From the NCBI GenBank assembly GCA_964058805.1, contig CAXKVV010002028.1, positions 1 through 23,443 of the forward strand: a stretch of 23,443 bases of DNA, read 5' to 3'. The position numbers and the translations under genes are program-made. The notes below the pieces were generated by a model that saw nothing but the letters and a program-made list of their open reading frames with translations, ran no database searches and was not told the origin of the DNA. The DNA is from Schoenoplectus triqueter (lineage: Eukaryota; Streptophyta; Magnoliopsida; Poales; Cyperaceae). Positions 1 to 10,758 of this stretch are shown piece by piece; within the stretch, counting starts at the first letter, position 1, and each line of letters opens with the position of its first letter.

Positions 1-56
1 GAGTCAAGCTCGTGAAATGTTTCGAACTGAAAAATCTAACTCAAGCTCAACTCGTT

Positions 57-150
57 ATTAATATAATATAATAAATCATAATCATAATAATATTAATATA
101 ATATAATAAATCATAATCATAATATTAATATAATATAATAAATCATAATA
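57..150. repeat. AT-only tandem repeat, about three 32-35 bp units
   Basis: A unit beginning ATTAATATAATATAATAAAT and continuing with CATAATCATA is repeated from positions 57, 92 and 124, with unit lengths of 35 and 32 bp. It contains almost only A and T, with a single C recurring in CATAATCAT. It then decays into an irregular TAA/TATA run to about 180. This is a minisatellite and no coding function is suggested. Confidence 0.8.
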
Positions 151-268
151 TAATAATATAATATAACATAATCTAACAATAATCGTTATTCGGACGAGAG
201 CTAATTCGGTATACCAGCTATAACTTAGTATAACAAATTAGCACTCTTCCGCACTCTTCTACTTTGTC

Positions 269-396
269 TAAAATTCATTTGGCAAATTAATTAGTCAGAA
301 TATCAACTCTATTCCAACTTTTTGCTATTTCATTGAGTGCCAAACAGTTGGAATAGAATTACTATTCCGACGAATTAATTTGTGAAACGAATTTTA
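269..396. mobile_element. Small foldback (MITE-like) element
   Basis: Left arm TAAAATTCATTTGGCAAATT (from 269) pairs with the reverse complement of the right arm ending GAATTTTA (to 396). Both arms contain AAATTAATT(A/C)GTC. An inner pair, CTATTCCAAC near 309 and GTTGGAATAG near 348, continues the hairpin. The loop is about 25 bp. The structure fits a short non-autonomous DNA transposon. No clear target duplication was seen, so the superfamily is unassigned. Confidence 0.55.
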
Positions 397-1316
397 TAAT
401 TAGAGGTTTATTGGATCACGGCCATATAGAAATCTTTACATCCCTTCCCACTTCGAGGCATTTTCAAGAAGAATGTAGATACTATTGTTATCGCTTACCC
501 AAAAAGAATAAAAATACCGTAATTCACCTATTTTACTATAAGTAAAGCTAAAATTATTATTATATCTAAATAACCAATTTCAAAGGCAAGAAACTACTAA
601 ATAATTTACAAAAGATGATTAACAAATTCGCTTGTCATCTCCTTGCCAATCTTTCTTTGCTAAATTATCTTAATTTTGAGAGGAAAAAGTGCAATCCAAG
701 TATGCACAGATTGAGGATCACTTGCCACCCCAAAATCCAACCTAGAGTAAAACGAGATCATTTGATTTCCATCTTCAGATAAATAATTTGATCCTCAGAA
801 GTGATTTTTAAAGATACGTTAGCTAACATAGGGAATAAAAATATAATTAATATCAAAGTATACCGGAGAAGTGCTTTCTAAAGAATAATAAAATCTATTA
901 TATCCAATCATCTGATTAACTGTGATATTTTGATTCGAATATAACTCATACAATAAAGGAAGTTTCGTTTGAAGTGGATGCTCAGTAACTATCTATCTTT
1001 TCAAAATAATATATTTTTGTCATTCCCTACTTTCTTGTTTATTGCTATATCAAATACAGATTTTTCTTTATTAATCTCTTTCAAAAAAGAAGAAAATTGA
1101 GATGTAGATATTATATTCCCATACGTCATACCTATGCTTAATAACTTCTTTCCATAATCCTTTCTTCTGAATTATGATATCTCCATAATATTTATCTGAA
1201 AGAACTTTGTTCATTAATTTAAGATTTGTATTTCCTAATATTATTTACTGTACATAGTATTTTTAAAAAAAAAGAAAAGAAATAGAGCTCCCATTAACAT
1301 CCTCATATCGCATATA

Positions 1317-1384
1317 CAACACAACAACAACAACAACAAAGCCTTTAATCCCAAATAAATTGGATAGGCTAGAAATGAAACCCA
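1317..1384 (-). mobile_element. SINE-like 3' tail with (TTG)n end
   Basis: On the minus strand the segment reads GGGTTTCATTTCTAGCC, then an AATTTATTTGGGATTAAAGGC block, then (TTG)n. This resembles the 3' end of Au-type plant SINEs, whose tail ends in short TTG repeats after a TTGGGATTAAGGC-like block. No tRNA-like 5' half (A and B boxes) is visible upstream on that strand, where there is only a TAA-rich run. This is at most a truncated copy. The family is assigned from memory of the motif, not from alignment. Confidence 0.4.
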
Positions 1385-1429
1385 ATCGGAAAACATAAAA
1401 TCAAAAATCTCAAATATCAGTGATAATAA

Positions 1430-1730
1430 TGAATATGATGAAAGAAAAAGGAAATAAATAAATAAAATAATAATAATATATAAATAAAGATGACAATGAT
1501 AATAATAATATGCTAATAATAGTAGCAATAATAACAACAATAATAATAGTACAATAAACCTCTATTATAAAATCTATTTCTTAATTCTAAAATTTTATTT
1601 TAAAAACTTAATTCTAAATCCTAAAATTCTATCTAAACTTCTATTTCTAAAATTTATTTCTAAATTCTAAATTTTAAAATCCTAAAAAATCTAAGAGTAT
1701 AAAGTCTATAACTCTACTATTAAACTCTAA
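1430..1730. repeat. Low-complexity TAA / TTCTAAAAT runs
   Basis: From 1430 to 1555 the sequence is an imperfect (TAA)n/(GATAAT)n stretch. From 1560 to 1730 variants of TTCTAAAATTTAT recur many times. Open frames here encode leucine-rich or phenylalanine-rich low-complexity peptides and are artefacts. Confidence 0.75.
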
Positions 1731-1748
1731 TGAGAAATAAAAAAAACT

Positions 1749-1816
1749 TAGATACACTACTGTTAAGAACTTAAATACGCGTCACTTTATAAAAAAACGT
1801 AGATACACTACTGTTA
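1749..1816. repeat. Direct repeat TAGATACACTACTGTTA, two copies
   Basis: The 17-mer TAGATACACTACTGTTA occurs at 1749-1765 and again at 1800-1816, 51 bp apart, each preceded by an A-rich run. No gene or structure explains it. It could be a remnant of a terminal repeat or a short local duplication. Confidence 0.6.
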
Positions 1817-2218
1817 TCGGTTTTCAGTGGTAGCTATAATGTCCCACAATTTCTCATAGCATCCAATCATATTGAAAACTGATACAGCCTGCTAGAACAA
1901 CGCAAATTAACCTAAACGGAAGGCCAAGTGTCTCTCCATTATTTCTTGCTTGACCCCAAAAACTTAGTTTTACTATTTTGTGCAGATAAACAATGTAATT
2001 TAACGTACTACTAAAAAGGTTATTACCGCATCCTCATTAAGGACAACAATTTAATCACAGTAGAAGAAAAATATGCAATTAGAGTCTAGTCGCATCAATC
2101 GACTCAAAATCCATTTACAAATTCTTTTCACCAAAACTAAAATAAGCATATGACAAAGTTACGCCAAAGTAGTAAATATCATGCATATAGTATAACATGA
2201 TAATATACAAATAATTCC

Positions 2219-3757
2219 CTATTTCCCAAGCAGCTTGCGAGCACGAAGATTGGCGCCTTTAACTCTGAAGTTCAGTTCATCAACATCTTTCTCCACATGA
2301 CCTAAAGATACAGTTTGCCTGCATCAAACATAGATGCATTAGAAGCAATTTAGACATTTACTTATAATTGTTTCTTGTTTGCAAAAGACCACCAAAACAA
2401 TAAATAAATAAGTGCCTATTGGTTAGGTCGGAGTAAAATTTCTAATGCCCATATTATAATAACAGGTTTGTTTATACTTGTATAAAAATGTCGGGTGCTT
2501 AAATCTTTTATTTCCTTGTTTCAGCAAATGACCAGAAACTTATGTCAATGAGTGGAACTAAAGGAACTTGTAAGGATGTCAGAAACAGATATGTATTGAG
2601 ACGCGAAAGGGAAAAAAAAGAGTTAGTAAAGACAAATACCTGTCTATCTCTGACCCCATGTCTCGAGCCATCACCTTCAGTTCTCCCAGAATGTTACTGA
2701 GATCATCAAGACCATCATCTTGCTTCATCTTCTCAACCTATTCGCAAAGAAAACCATGTTCAAGCTATATATAATATATCACTGAACCAATGAAAGAATC
2801 AGACATAATTTACCTCAACTTTCTCAAGTGCTGATGCAGGTTCAGTTGGCAATTTACGAGGATTTGATCGGATTTTGTTATCTGTCAGCCCTAAACGTTG
2901 TCTTTGCTCCATGTGATTTCCTTTTTTAGCAAAAGCATCATCTGAGAAATGAACAAATAATGAGCAGATTAGTATTTTATAATTTACCTCACAAGATAAA
3001 GTCAAGTCAAAAAAATAACAAATGCCAAGTTTATATTCTCTTACCTCGAGCCAGCATAGGACCTTGAATTGGGCGATTTTTCTGAGGCTTCCATTTCCGA
3101 GAAAATATTCCTCCTAGATTCCCTAACAGTTTTTCACCCTGAAAAACAAACAAATAAAAAATAATTAATATGCCAGAACAATCGATTACTTGGCAACAGT
3201 AACTAAATAGTCTCCCTTGTTTGTACTTTCTACAAATAGGCCTTCTGTCATATAATGAATAATTGCAGTCACTTCTATTTTGTTTTTGTGAAGATTCAGT
3301 GTAACTATATGTGAAAATTTTCAACTTATTAAATGTAGTAATGATAATAAAAAAAGAAAATAAGAAATATTGGAAAACATACTCGGCTGAGGTCTTGGTC
3401 TATATCAACAGCTGTTAGATGGGTCCGCTCAATTTGTTGGCCCTGCTGGTGCAATTGCACTAGAGTGTTGGATGCCCCCTCTCTCATCTCCTCTGCAATT
3501 CTCAAGCAACCATTAACCTTCTGTGTTGTCTCCTCTGCTTTATAAACTGCATAACTTTCCAGCTCTTGTGTAGACTGGTTCTGTATCCCACCAGAGTCAC
3601 GAAAATCATTCTTGTATTGGGCTTTGTTGCCACCAAAGGATGTTCCATAGGAGGAGGATCCATATGAAGGTTGTGTAGAATTGCGGGCGGCCTCAATCTC
3701 AGTATCAGAGTCAGAATCAAACGGGTTGTGGGCTTTTGATGTACTATATCTTGACAT
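2219..3757 (-). CDS. SNAP33: SNAP25-family Qb+Qc t-SNARE (SNAP33-like), 5 coding exons, 264 aa
   Basis: Membrane-fusion SNARE of the SNAP25 family. In plants SNAP33-type proteins pair with syntaxins such as KNOLLE/SYP121 and a VAMP at the cell plate and plasma membrane (family knowledge). Coding exons are 3757-3383, 3138-3045, 2941-2814, 2737-2640 and 2318-2219. All have GT-AG borders and matching phases, and sum to 795 bp ending in TAG. The N-terminus carries an NPF motif (residues 11-13) in an acidic-Ser stretch typical of SNAP33. The Qb coil spans about 66-135 and runs into GEKLLGNLGG. The Qc coil spans about 205-262, with candidate zero-layer Gln Q233, and ends RKLLGK. There is no membrane span and no cysteine cluster in the linker, as is usual for plant members. 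The start at 3757 lies just inside an acceptor at 3783, so the in-frame codons upstream are intron. SNAP29/SNAP30-type paralogues are possible, so the symbol means the family. Confidence 0.93.
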
Positions 3758-3782
3758 TGTTTTTACTTTGATTATGATATAT

Positions 3783-4675
3783 CTGTGGAAATATAGAGGC
3801 CTGATTAAAGCTTGATGTTCATTAGAAGAAAATTTCACATATGACAGCCAAAAGCAAACAGATAATAACTACAAAACTGCACTTTGACTTGCTTGAGTGT
3901 CTTTAAGTTGGTTAACCGGATACTCAAGCTTATGTGAATAGTTGATATCTGTATAGTACCTGGAAATGCATGAGCGACACCAATCTAAAAATCCTTTTTT
4001 ATGAGGGTTTTTAGGATGCATATTATAACCAGGGCTCAATTGGTATAAATCTATCCGCTAAAATCAACAAACAAACCATGATGATAATGTAATAACAGTA
4101 ACTCAAGCAACAACCTCCATGACATATCCCAGCATGATATCCCTTTGGATATAGAGACAAATCATTGAGGTAGCAAACGGGTGCTTAAAACATCTGGAAC
4201 TAACTGGAACAAGTTATTAGCACTACTTTTAGTTTTGGTTAAGCAAAAGAGACCAACAAATTAAATTGGAGCCGATTGATCAACATTCAAGGGTGAATTT
4301 CATGAAACGGAGGTACTATAATTTCCCAATTTTGTCCCAACATCTTCCAGTTGCTTTACTGAATTTTCGAAAAAAAAATCACATCCAATACTCAATTTCT
4401 TCAAGTTACTTTTATTGGAATTATTTATCTGCCTTTTAAACTTAATTCTAGTAAAGCCTTAATCTACGAACAAAAACTACAGTCTTAGATCGAAAAAATA
4501 GTGTGATCGGGAGAGAAATATCAGAACAAAAACTACACTCTTTCTCCTTAAATCTTCCCCTCTTGGATGTGAATCGCACAGCAGAATAAATATCTAATCA
4601 CTTAGTAAAATAACTAAAAAGAAAAAACAAACAAAAAAAATTACCAGAATAAAGATCGGGAGAGAAATAATCAAC
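3783..4675 (-). other. Predicted 5'UTR intron of the SNARE gene
   Basis: Reading the minus strand, a donor CAG|GTTGAT sits at the 4676/4675 boundary and an acceptor TTTCCACAG ends at 3783, 25 bases before the ATG. The 893-bp interval has no coding potential. A leader intron fits the gap between the TATA box near 4780 and the start codon. An alternative donor (CTG|GTAATT) exists near 4644, so the 5' border is uncertain. Confidence 0.5.
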
Positions 4676-4779
4676 CTGTAGAAGCCCTCCAGGCAAAGAA
4701 AAACAACTGAAGCAGACGCGTCAAAGAAAACTAAGAGAGGAAATTGCACGGTTAGAAGGAGAAAGAGAAGAGGGGAAGG

Positions 4780-4785
4780 TTTATA
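4780..4785 (-). promoter_or_regulatory. TATA box of the SNARE gene
   Basis: The minus strand reads CTCCTATAAACCTTCC here, a good plant TATA context followed by a pyrimidine-rich leader. A start near 4750 would give a non-coding first exon of about 75 bp ending at the donor at 4676. Confidence 0.6.
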
Positions 4786-4841
4786 GGAGAGCCGATAGAC
4801 GGAGAGAAATGACCGCTTCTTCTTCAAACACGCGCCTGCTG

Positions 4842-4847
4842 GGTCAA
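4842..4847 (-). promoter_or_regulatory. W-box (TTGACC) upstream of the SNARE gene
   Basis: GGTCAA on the plus strand is TTGACC on the minus strand, about 60 bp upstream of the TATA box. A TTGACG core also lies at 4910-4915 on the plus strand. WRKY factors bind TTGAC(C/T), and SNAP33-type genes are known to respond to pathogens, so the site is plausible. Short motifs also occur by chance. Confidence 0.35.
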
Positions 4848-4849
4848 AG

Positions 4850-6658
4850 TGTGGATTGGCGAGACTTCTCTCTTGCTTTTCTTTTCCCTAACTAATGTGT
4901 GTGAGATTTTTGACGCTTTGAAAGAGAAACCGATTTATCCCAAAAGTCCTTCAATTAATTAATAATTAATGTCTCTATCACTGGATTTAATTCAAAGATG
5001 AGAACATTGGCTGCCCCCCGCGTATGTCAAATGAAGGAAAAACCCTACTGCTGCAGAAGGAAACCCTACCCCTTTTTGATAGTAGTTCTTTCCATCCGGT
5101 ATGCTCCATGTCCATTTTTGAGTTCTCATGGAATCGGTCCAACGAAACACGATCCAGACATGATGCAGATGGGAAAAATGCAAACAATAGTGTAATTGCG
5201 ATGTAACGGGATTAGTTGGACCAAGTCTGGTAATGGTATTTGGACTTTTGAATCTAAAATATTTGGAGGCAACATCTAGAGCGATTCTATGCACAAGACA
5301 TTAGGCTTCTTGTTTTTATAGTAAACTCAAAAGCAGATTCTTTATGTCTCCAATTAAATTGGCTTCGTTATTTGTCATTAAATTAAATTTAAGGGGAGTC
5401 ATCAAAAGTTCCCGAGCTTGTGTTCCAACGGCTTTCATCAAATTAGTTTCAATATCACGCTCAACCTCCTTTTCCTGTTGCATCAAATTAGTTTTTTTTT
5501 AAGGGTTGTTTATAAGAATCACGCTTCATCTCAGAAAAAAAAGAAGTAAATAGTAGAAATAACATGTGCTTTATTTTTTAGAATTACAATTTTCTTACTG
5601 ATGTTTTATTTAATATTTTCTATTGCGTCTTATCAAATCATCTATAAGATACTAATTAAATAAAATAACATGATAGAAATATCCCCCCCCCCCCTTATTT
5701 ACTGGTCGTGTATCAGTTTCAATTTTCAGGTAATTCTAAAAGTTACATCATGTTCTATCAAATGTGGTCTGATACCGCGTACTTGTTTGTTTTATTTGCT
5801 AAACATTGCTGATTTCATCAAATTTCATTTTTTTTTTCATGTATGTAAATACTGCAATGTATATTAAATTGGGTGGGGATCTTCGACAACCTTGAAGGTG
5901 ATTTAACAATAAATAAATAAGTTTGGAAACAATATACAAAAAATGTTAAAAATAGAAAATTTTCATAGATTGTTTGTGTTGGAAATTCAGATTTGGTACA
6001 TGAGGGGACTTCAAAAAAATTTCAAAGTGCCAAAAAACTTTGATACTTACTCGATACAATATCAAACATCACTAACATCAAAAATTCTTATTAGTTTTGA
6101 TCAAATGAACCTTAAATTGCAATTTGTAAGTTCAAAATTATGGTTGTAGATCTTTTCTATTGTTAAGATTTGTTTTTTTTTCAAATTAATTTGAAAATAG
6201 TTGTCAAAATCATCAGTAGGTATTCACCTTATAAAATGTAGGTAACATTTTTACTTGTCAGATTTTGATATTACAAGTAAAATTTAACAGTTCTGGTAAT
6301 TGTCGAACTAATTTATTGTTAATGGATTCTCATCCTATTTTCTATTACTTCAATGTACAAAACTGTTTTTTTTTTAATGTTAACAAACTCAATTCGTGTG
6401 AAACGTTCTAACATTACTACCAAATTCTTAATACTAATATTTTTGTATTGCCCAATTACATCACAATATGTGCAAAAAAACAAAATGCATATCTTTTCTT
6501 TTGGAGACTATAAATGCAATGACATGACGGAATAAAGAAATAATGATAATAAATAGGTTTTGTTTGTGTAATAAAGAGTGGATTAGATCATAGATAAATG
6601 ATGATGATGCAAATTGAACTGTTATAAAAATATTACTACCAAGAATAAGATGCGAACA
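4850..6658. other. Intergenic, no gene seen; C12 tract and telo-box pair
   Basis: A moderately GC-richer island at about 4990-5250 is open in several frames on both strands, but it has no recognisable domain or splice structure. It contains AAACCCTAC twice (5040-5048 and 5061-5069). A run of 12 C lies at 5683-5694. The rest is AT-rich with no repeats I could define. Confidence 0.5.
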
Positions 6659-7012
6659 TAGGGGTGTCAATGGGTCGGGTCTGGTTCGGGTCGGGTCACA
6701 TTATTTTTTTATTTTTTTTGACCCGACTCGATTAAATTTGGGTCAAAAAATCTTAATTCATATCCAACCCGACGGGTCACGGGTCAACCCGACCCGATAT
6801 GTATAAAATAAATGATTATTTAATAATTATTTTTATATAATTTTAAGTAATAAAATATTAATTAATTTATAATTAATCTTAATTAGTATATAATTAGTGT
6901 ATATTTAAGCTTTAATTAGTACTAAATCATAAAATTACTTAAAAATATAATTAATCGGGTCGAATTTCAGGTCATGGTTGAATCGGGTTAGATCAATAAT
7001 TAAGCACCCCTA
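6659..7012. mobile_element. hAT-type MITE, copy 1, with 8-bp target duplication
   Basis: The element starts TAGGGGTGTCAATGGGTC and ends GCACCCCTA. It is flanked on both sides by the identical 8-mer TGCGAACA (6651-6658 and 7013-7020). An 8-bp duplication with TAGGGGTG-type termini fits the hAT superfamily. The subterminal parts are full of GGGTCGGGT/ACCCGACCC motifs in both orientations, and the middle is AT-rich. At 354 bp it has no room for a transposase. Confidence 0.85.
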
Positions 7013-7020
7013 TGCGAACA

Positions 7021-8082
7021 TTAGTATCATAGATGATAGATCAAATGAACTGGACTTCTGGTATGACAAAAACTAACCTAGCCCGTTAACGTAAAAACAT
7101 TTTCCCAAACAAAAAGGTCATCACTTTTATTTTTTTATTTTTTATTTTTTGCTTTTGAGTAAAGCAGACCAGTTAGTTTACTTCTATATTTAATGGATCA
7201 TGGGCCCCCTATCCAAAAATGGATTTAATGGGCTCAACGGGTCCCGTCAGAAATTAATTTTGCCTGTTTCATTTGTACTTCGCTTCTCGAATTTATTTTA
7301 TATAATGTCATATTCTAGAACATCTTAAAAAATGAATACCGTCAATAGTTAGACAACTAATCTTAAATAAATACCGTCAAATAGTGAAATTTGTTACTGT
7401 GTTACTTTTTCAAAAGAGCCTTATCAAACCACTTGAAGCTTGGCGCTCTGTATCTTTGTTGGATCTCTTTTTATTTCATTTATTAATTATAGCTCTTGAT
7501 TTTCAGCTTCTCATATATACATGTTTTTTTTTGAAGGCCGTGAATTTCGTATATTTGACTGGGTTGGGTTGAGTCGGTATTGTTTTAGTATTTTTTTTAT
7601 CCGAATCAATTCGAATAAAATAATTAAGTATCAATTAATATATAATTTATCTTAATTAGTGTGTATGTATATATTTTTAATTAATATTAAATCACAAAAA
7701 TTTAAAAAAACGCAATTAAATAGAAATTCGAATAAATAATTAAGTATCAATTAATATAAAATTTATCTTAATTAGTGTGTATGTATATATTTTTAATTAA
7801 TATTAAATCACACAAAAAAAATTAAAAAAAATAAATAAATAGATCAGATTGGGTCGACCAATACCTGAGACAAGACAAGCCAAAAATAAATGTTGAAAAA
7901 TAAAAATATATTTTTTACTATATATATTTTCACTTACTGTTTTTATATGATATATTATGACAACACCTTTTGTATAGCAATCTTTTGAATATCAGTACAA
8001 TGGATGAATTGGAAATTTAAGTAAGAGCATGTGTTTATAGACTTATATAAAAAAATGCATAATTAAATTTACCATCGTGAAC
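7021..8082. other. Spacer between the two hAT-type MITEs, no gene seen
   Basis: AT-rich DNA with T-rich runs near 7120-7155 and the tandem duplication at 7600-7815. No open frame has recognisable protein similarity. Confidence 0.5.
7600..7815. repeat. Tandem duplication, period about 117 bp
   Basis: A segment starting ATTCGAATAAA, through AATTAAGTATCAATTAATAT and TTAGTGTGTATGTATATA to TATTAAATCACA, occurs at about 7609-7695 and again at about 7726-7814, nearly identical. The internal AT-rich sequence resembles the middle of the flanking hAT-type MITEs, and a GGTTGGGTTGAGTCGG stretch precedes it. It is probably a degraded, internally duplicated relative. Confidence 0.75.
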
Positions 8083-8512
8083 TATAGGGGTGTCAATGGG
8101 TCAGGTCGGGTTCGGGTCGGAACACATTATTTTATTATTTTTCTTGATCCGATTCGAACCCGATCTGATTAAATTCAGGTCAAAAAATCTTGACCCATGT
8201 ATTACCCGACGGGTCACGGATCAACCCAACCCGATCTATGTAAAATAATTAAATATTTATTAATTTTTTTATATAATTTTAAGCAATAAAATATTAATTA
8301 ATCTTAATTAGTATATAATTAGTGTATATTTAAGTTTTAATTAGTACTCAATCACAAAATTACTTAAAAAACATAATTAATCAGGTCGGATCGGGTTGAC
8401 CTGAACGCGAACCGATTTGGGACAAAAAAATTAAACACATACCCGACCCATTTATTTTTAAATCATGTCGGGTCGGATCAGATTCGAGTTGAATCAATAA
8501 TTGACACCCCTA
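8083..8512. mobile_element. hAT-type MITE, copy 2, with 8-bp target duplication
   Basis: Same family as the copy at 6659. The left end is (TA)TAGGGGTGTCAATGGGTC and the right end is TTGACACCCCTA, with the same GGGTCGGGT-rich ends and an AT-rich core. The 8-mer TCGTGAAC stands at 8075-8082 and 8513-8520. The left end carries an extra TA compared with copy 1, so the border is uncertain by two bases. It is 430 bp long and has no coding capacity. Confidence 0.85.
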
Positions 8513-8520
8513 TCGTGAAC

Positions 8521-9540
8521 CATTCTCATGTAAAATCAACTGCTTTTATCGGATGAGAATGCATCAAAACTAGCAACACCAAACTTTTTATTTAAGACGT
8601 GAGCTTTGAATTAAATTTTACAAAAGAGAGATTTAACATTATTTAAATATTATGATATCAGAAATTAGAAACTATCTCTCTTTTTTTTTCTTTCTTTTGA
8701 CATAAACCAGAAAACACTATTTTTTTAAGGTCGAACTTTGAAATTTTTACCTTCAATACCTGTACTTTCAAATCCCTCTACTAATAGACCGAACTTTCAT
8801 ATATATATTTTTTATATTTCTAAGGCGGGGTTCATATTCTTGCTGTTAGTTTTATTTTGTTTTTTTTTTAATTATAAGATGGAGTAAATGTGAGTTTAAG
8901 TTTACGGATGTTATCCATGAGCTTAACCAAAAAAATAAAACACGTTATTTATCAAACTTTGATTTATATTACTCAATAATTTTTTTATAATTTTTTTATG
9001 GGATGTAGACAAATCTAATTCTGAGTTTTCAATTATTTATTTCTATTTTTTTTTAAATGAGCTGTTTTCGTATTCAAATATTGATTATATTAATATTTTA
9101 GAGCCATATTAAAAGTGCAAAATAAATGCCGGAAATTCTTCCAAAACAGAAATTTTGTATATCATTAGATTTTAATATAAAAGAATTCATGAGCAACATA
9201 AATCAAAATTTAAAAATAATTTCATATATTTGAAGTTAAGCTCAAATAAAACCTTTATGAGTTTAATCTCACCGTATTTTTACTCCATGAGATGATGTGT
9301 ATATATGGACCGGAATTTCATTTAGTTGCCTTATTAAAATTCTAAATTATTCTCTCTTTTTTTTAATTTAAATTTGAAATTTATAGTTAAAAATGCGAGT
9401 AAAAATAATGGGCAGCCCATGTATGACAGTATGCGTTTGTTGCTTTCGAATCAGCTTATTCGGTGAAAATGCAGCTTTCGCTTAAAACAAAAGGATGGTT
9501 TCGAAGGAGATAGATTATTCACGGTCAAGCAGGTGGAAAC
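8521..9540. other. AT-rich spacer, no feature seen
   Basis: Only A/T-rich unique sequence with homopolymer T runs. No open frame of note, no hairpin or tandem repeat was recognised. Confidence 0.5.
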
Positions 9541-9873
9541 GAGATCGGATATGGAATGAATGATTTTATCTTATTGGTATTCATTATAATTTTTTTTATA
9601 AGTATAGATTTAGATATAAATAATCTGAATATATATATGAATAACGAATATTCGGATATTAATTGAATATCAGATTAATATAGATACAAATACATATATA
9701 TTTCAGATATTAAAAATATATTATATGTATCATCGAAAAATAATTACATATTTTTTGATAAAATTATTAATTATAAAAAATAAATTATTAATAACATAAA
9801 TTAAATATTAATTATCATTACATTAGGAGTTCAAATGTATCAACATATTATAAATATATATATAGAGTAAAGA

Positions 9874-10274
9874 TACCGTGAGCTTAAGCTCACGGAGGCC
9901 TTCCGTGAGCATAACTCAAAAAGTATATCAAATCATCTCTAGATTTTTATTTTTCACTCTCATTAAATTTTTCATATTAAAATCTTGCGGGGTACAAAAT
10001 TTTAGGATGTTTCGAGTTTTCTAAGTTATTATTTTCAATTTTTGAAAATAATGTACAAACATTGAATATATTATTATTATTTTTAGAGCTGATTTTCAAA
10101 AATTAAAAAGAGTGACTTAGAAAATTTAAAACATCCCAAATTTTTGTACCCCATAAGATTTCAATATGGAGAATTTAATGAGAGTGAAAAATTCAAATTT
10201 GGAGATGATTTGTTATACTTTTGAAGTTAAGCGTTAAGCTCGCGGAAGGCCTCCGTGAGCTTAAGCTCACGGTA
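9874..10274. mobile_element. 401-bp foldback with CCGTGAGCTTAAGCTCACGG ends
   Basis: The two arms of about 150 bp are inverted copies of each other: TACCGTGAGC... at the left and ...GCTCACGGTA at the right. Shared inner blocks include CACTCTCATTAAATT and GGGGTACAAAA with their complements. Each end is itself a perfect 20-bp palindrome, CCGTGAGCTTAAGCTCACGG (9876-9895 and 10253-10272), followed inward by GAGGCCTTCCG-type sequence. This is a non-autonomous foldback element of unassigned family. No clear target duplication was seen. Confidence 0.8.
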
Positions 10275-10288
10275 TATGCACCGTAGCC

Positions 10289-10339
<51 letters not shown>
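10289..10339. repeat. (CT)n(TA)n compound microsatellite
   Basis: About 13 CT units (10289-10314) run into about 12 AT/TA units. It lies between two foldback elements. A similar, shorter CT-TA tract occurs at 11067-11089 on the other side of the foldback pair. Confidence 0.95.
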
Positions 10340-10345
10340 GTCCAA

Positions 10346-10737
10346 CTATGGTGTTTTGCAAAGCACAGAGGCGCTGTGTGATTTGCGCTCTATTTTTAAT
10401 TTCAAGTCAGAAAGGATCGATCCGAACCGTTCAATATAATTTTCATATCAAAATCTATTAGTAAACCAAAATTTATATTTTTTTCAATTTTTTTTGCTAT
10501 TTTTTCCGGTGAGGAGAAAAATGACTTGATTTGAGAATTCTGATTCGTCCAAAAATGATGATTTTTCCCCCTATCCAAAAAAATAGCAAATAAATTCTAG
10601 AAAAATATAAATTTTGGTTTACTAATAGATTTGGATATGGAGATTAGATTGAGCGATTTGGATCAATCATTTCTGACTTAAAATTAATAATGGAGCGCAA
10701 AATACACAACGCTTTTGTGCTTTGCAAAATACCATAG
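10346..10737. mobile_element. Foldback element with GCAAAGCAC termini, copy 1
   Basis: The left arm begins CTATGGTGTTTTGCAAAGCA and the right arm ends GTGCTTTGCAAAATACCATAG. The arms (about 10346-10515 and 10565-10737) pair along most of their length, including TTTGCGCTC, AAGTCAGAAA, and TTAGTAAACCAAAATTTATA with their complements. There is no coding capacity. It is probably a non-autonomous DNA transposon. A second copy follows directly at 10759. Confidence 0.8.
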
Positions 10738-10758
10738 CCTAATTCATATAGAGTCCGA

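Larger units (their letters stand above)
1..2218. other. Spacer downstream of the SNARE gene, no gene seen
   Basis: Apart from the short repeats listed separately, no spliced or unspliced coding region is recognisable. The part nearest 2218 should include the 3' UTR of the minus-strand SNARE gene. No canonical AATAAA signal was found there, so the transcript end is not placed. Confidence 0.5.

Noticed and set aside
57..180. CRISPR-like array in the AT-rich repeats
   Set aside because: Units are contiguous with no unique spacers, and the context is a plant nuclear genome.
1241..1540. Minus-strand open frame of 99 codons starting with a poly-leucine run
   Set aside because: It is a translation of TAA/ATT microsatellite and SINE-tail sequence; composition is low-complexity with no domain.
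3758..3838. In-frame upstream extension of the SNARE N-terminus
   Set aside because: A good acceptor (TTTCCACAG) lies between it and the ATG at 3757, and the family N-terminus starts at this ATG.
4992..5294. Overlapping open frames of 60-100 codons on both strands
   Set aside because: No motif, no splice structure and no codon signal favouring one frame; kept only as an unexplained island.
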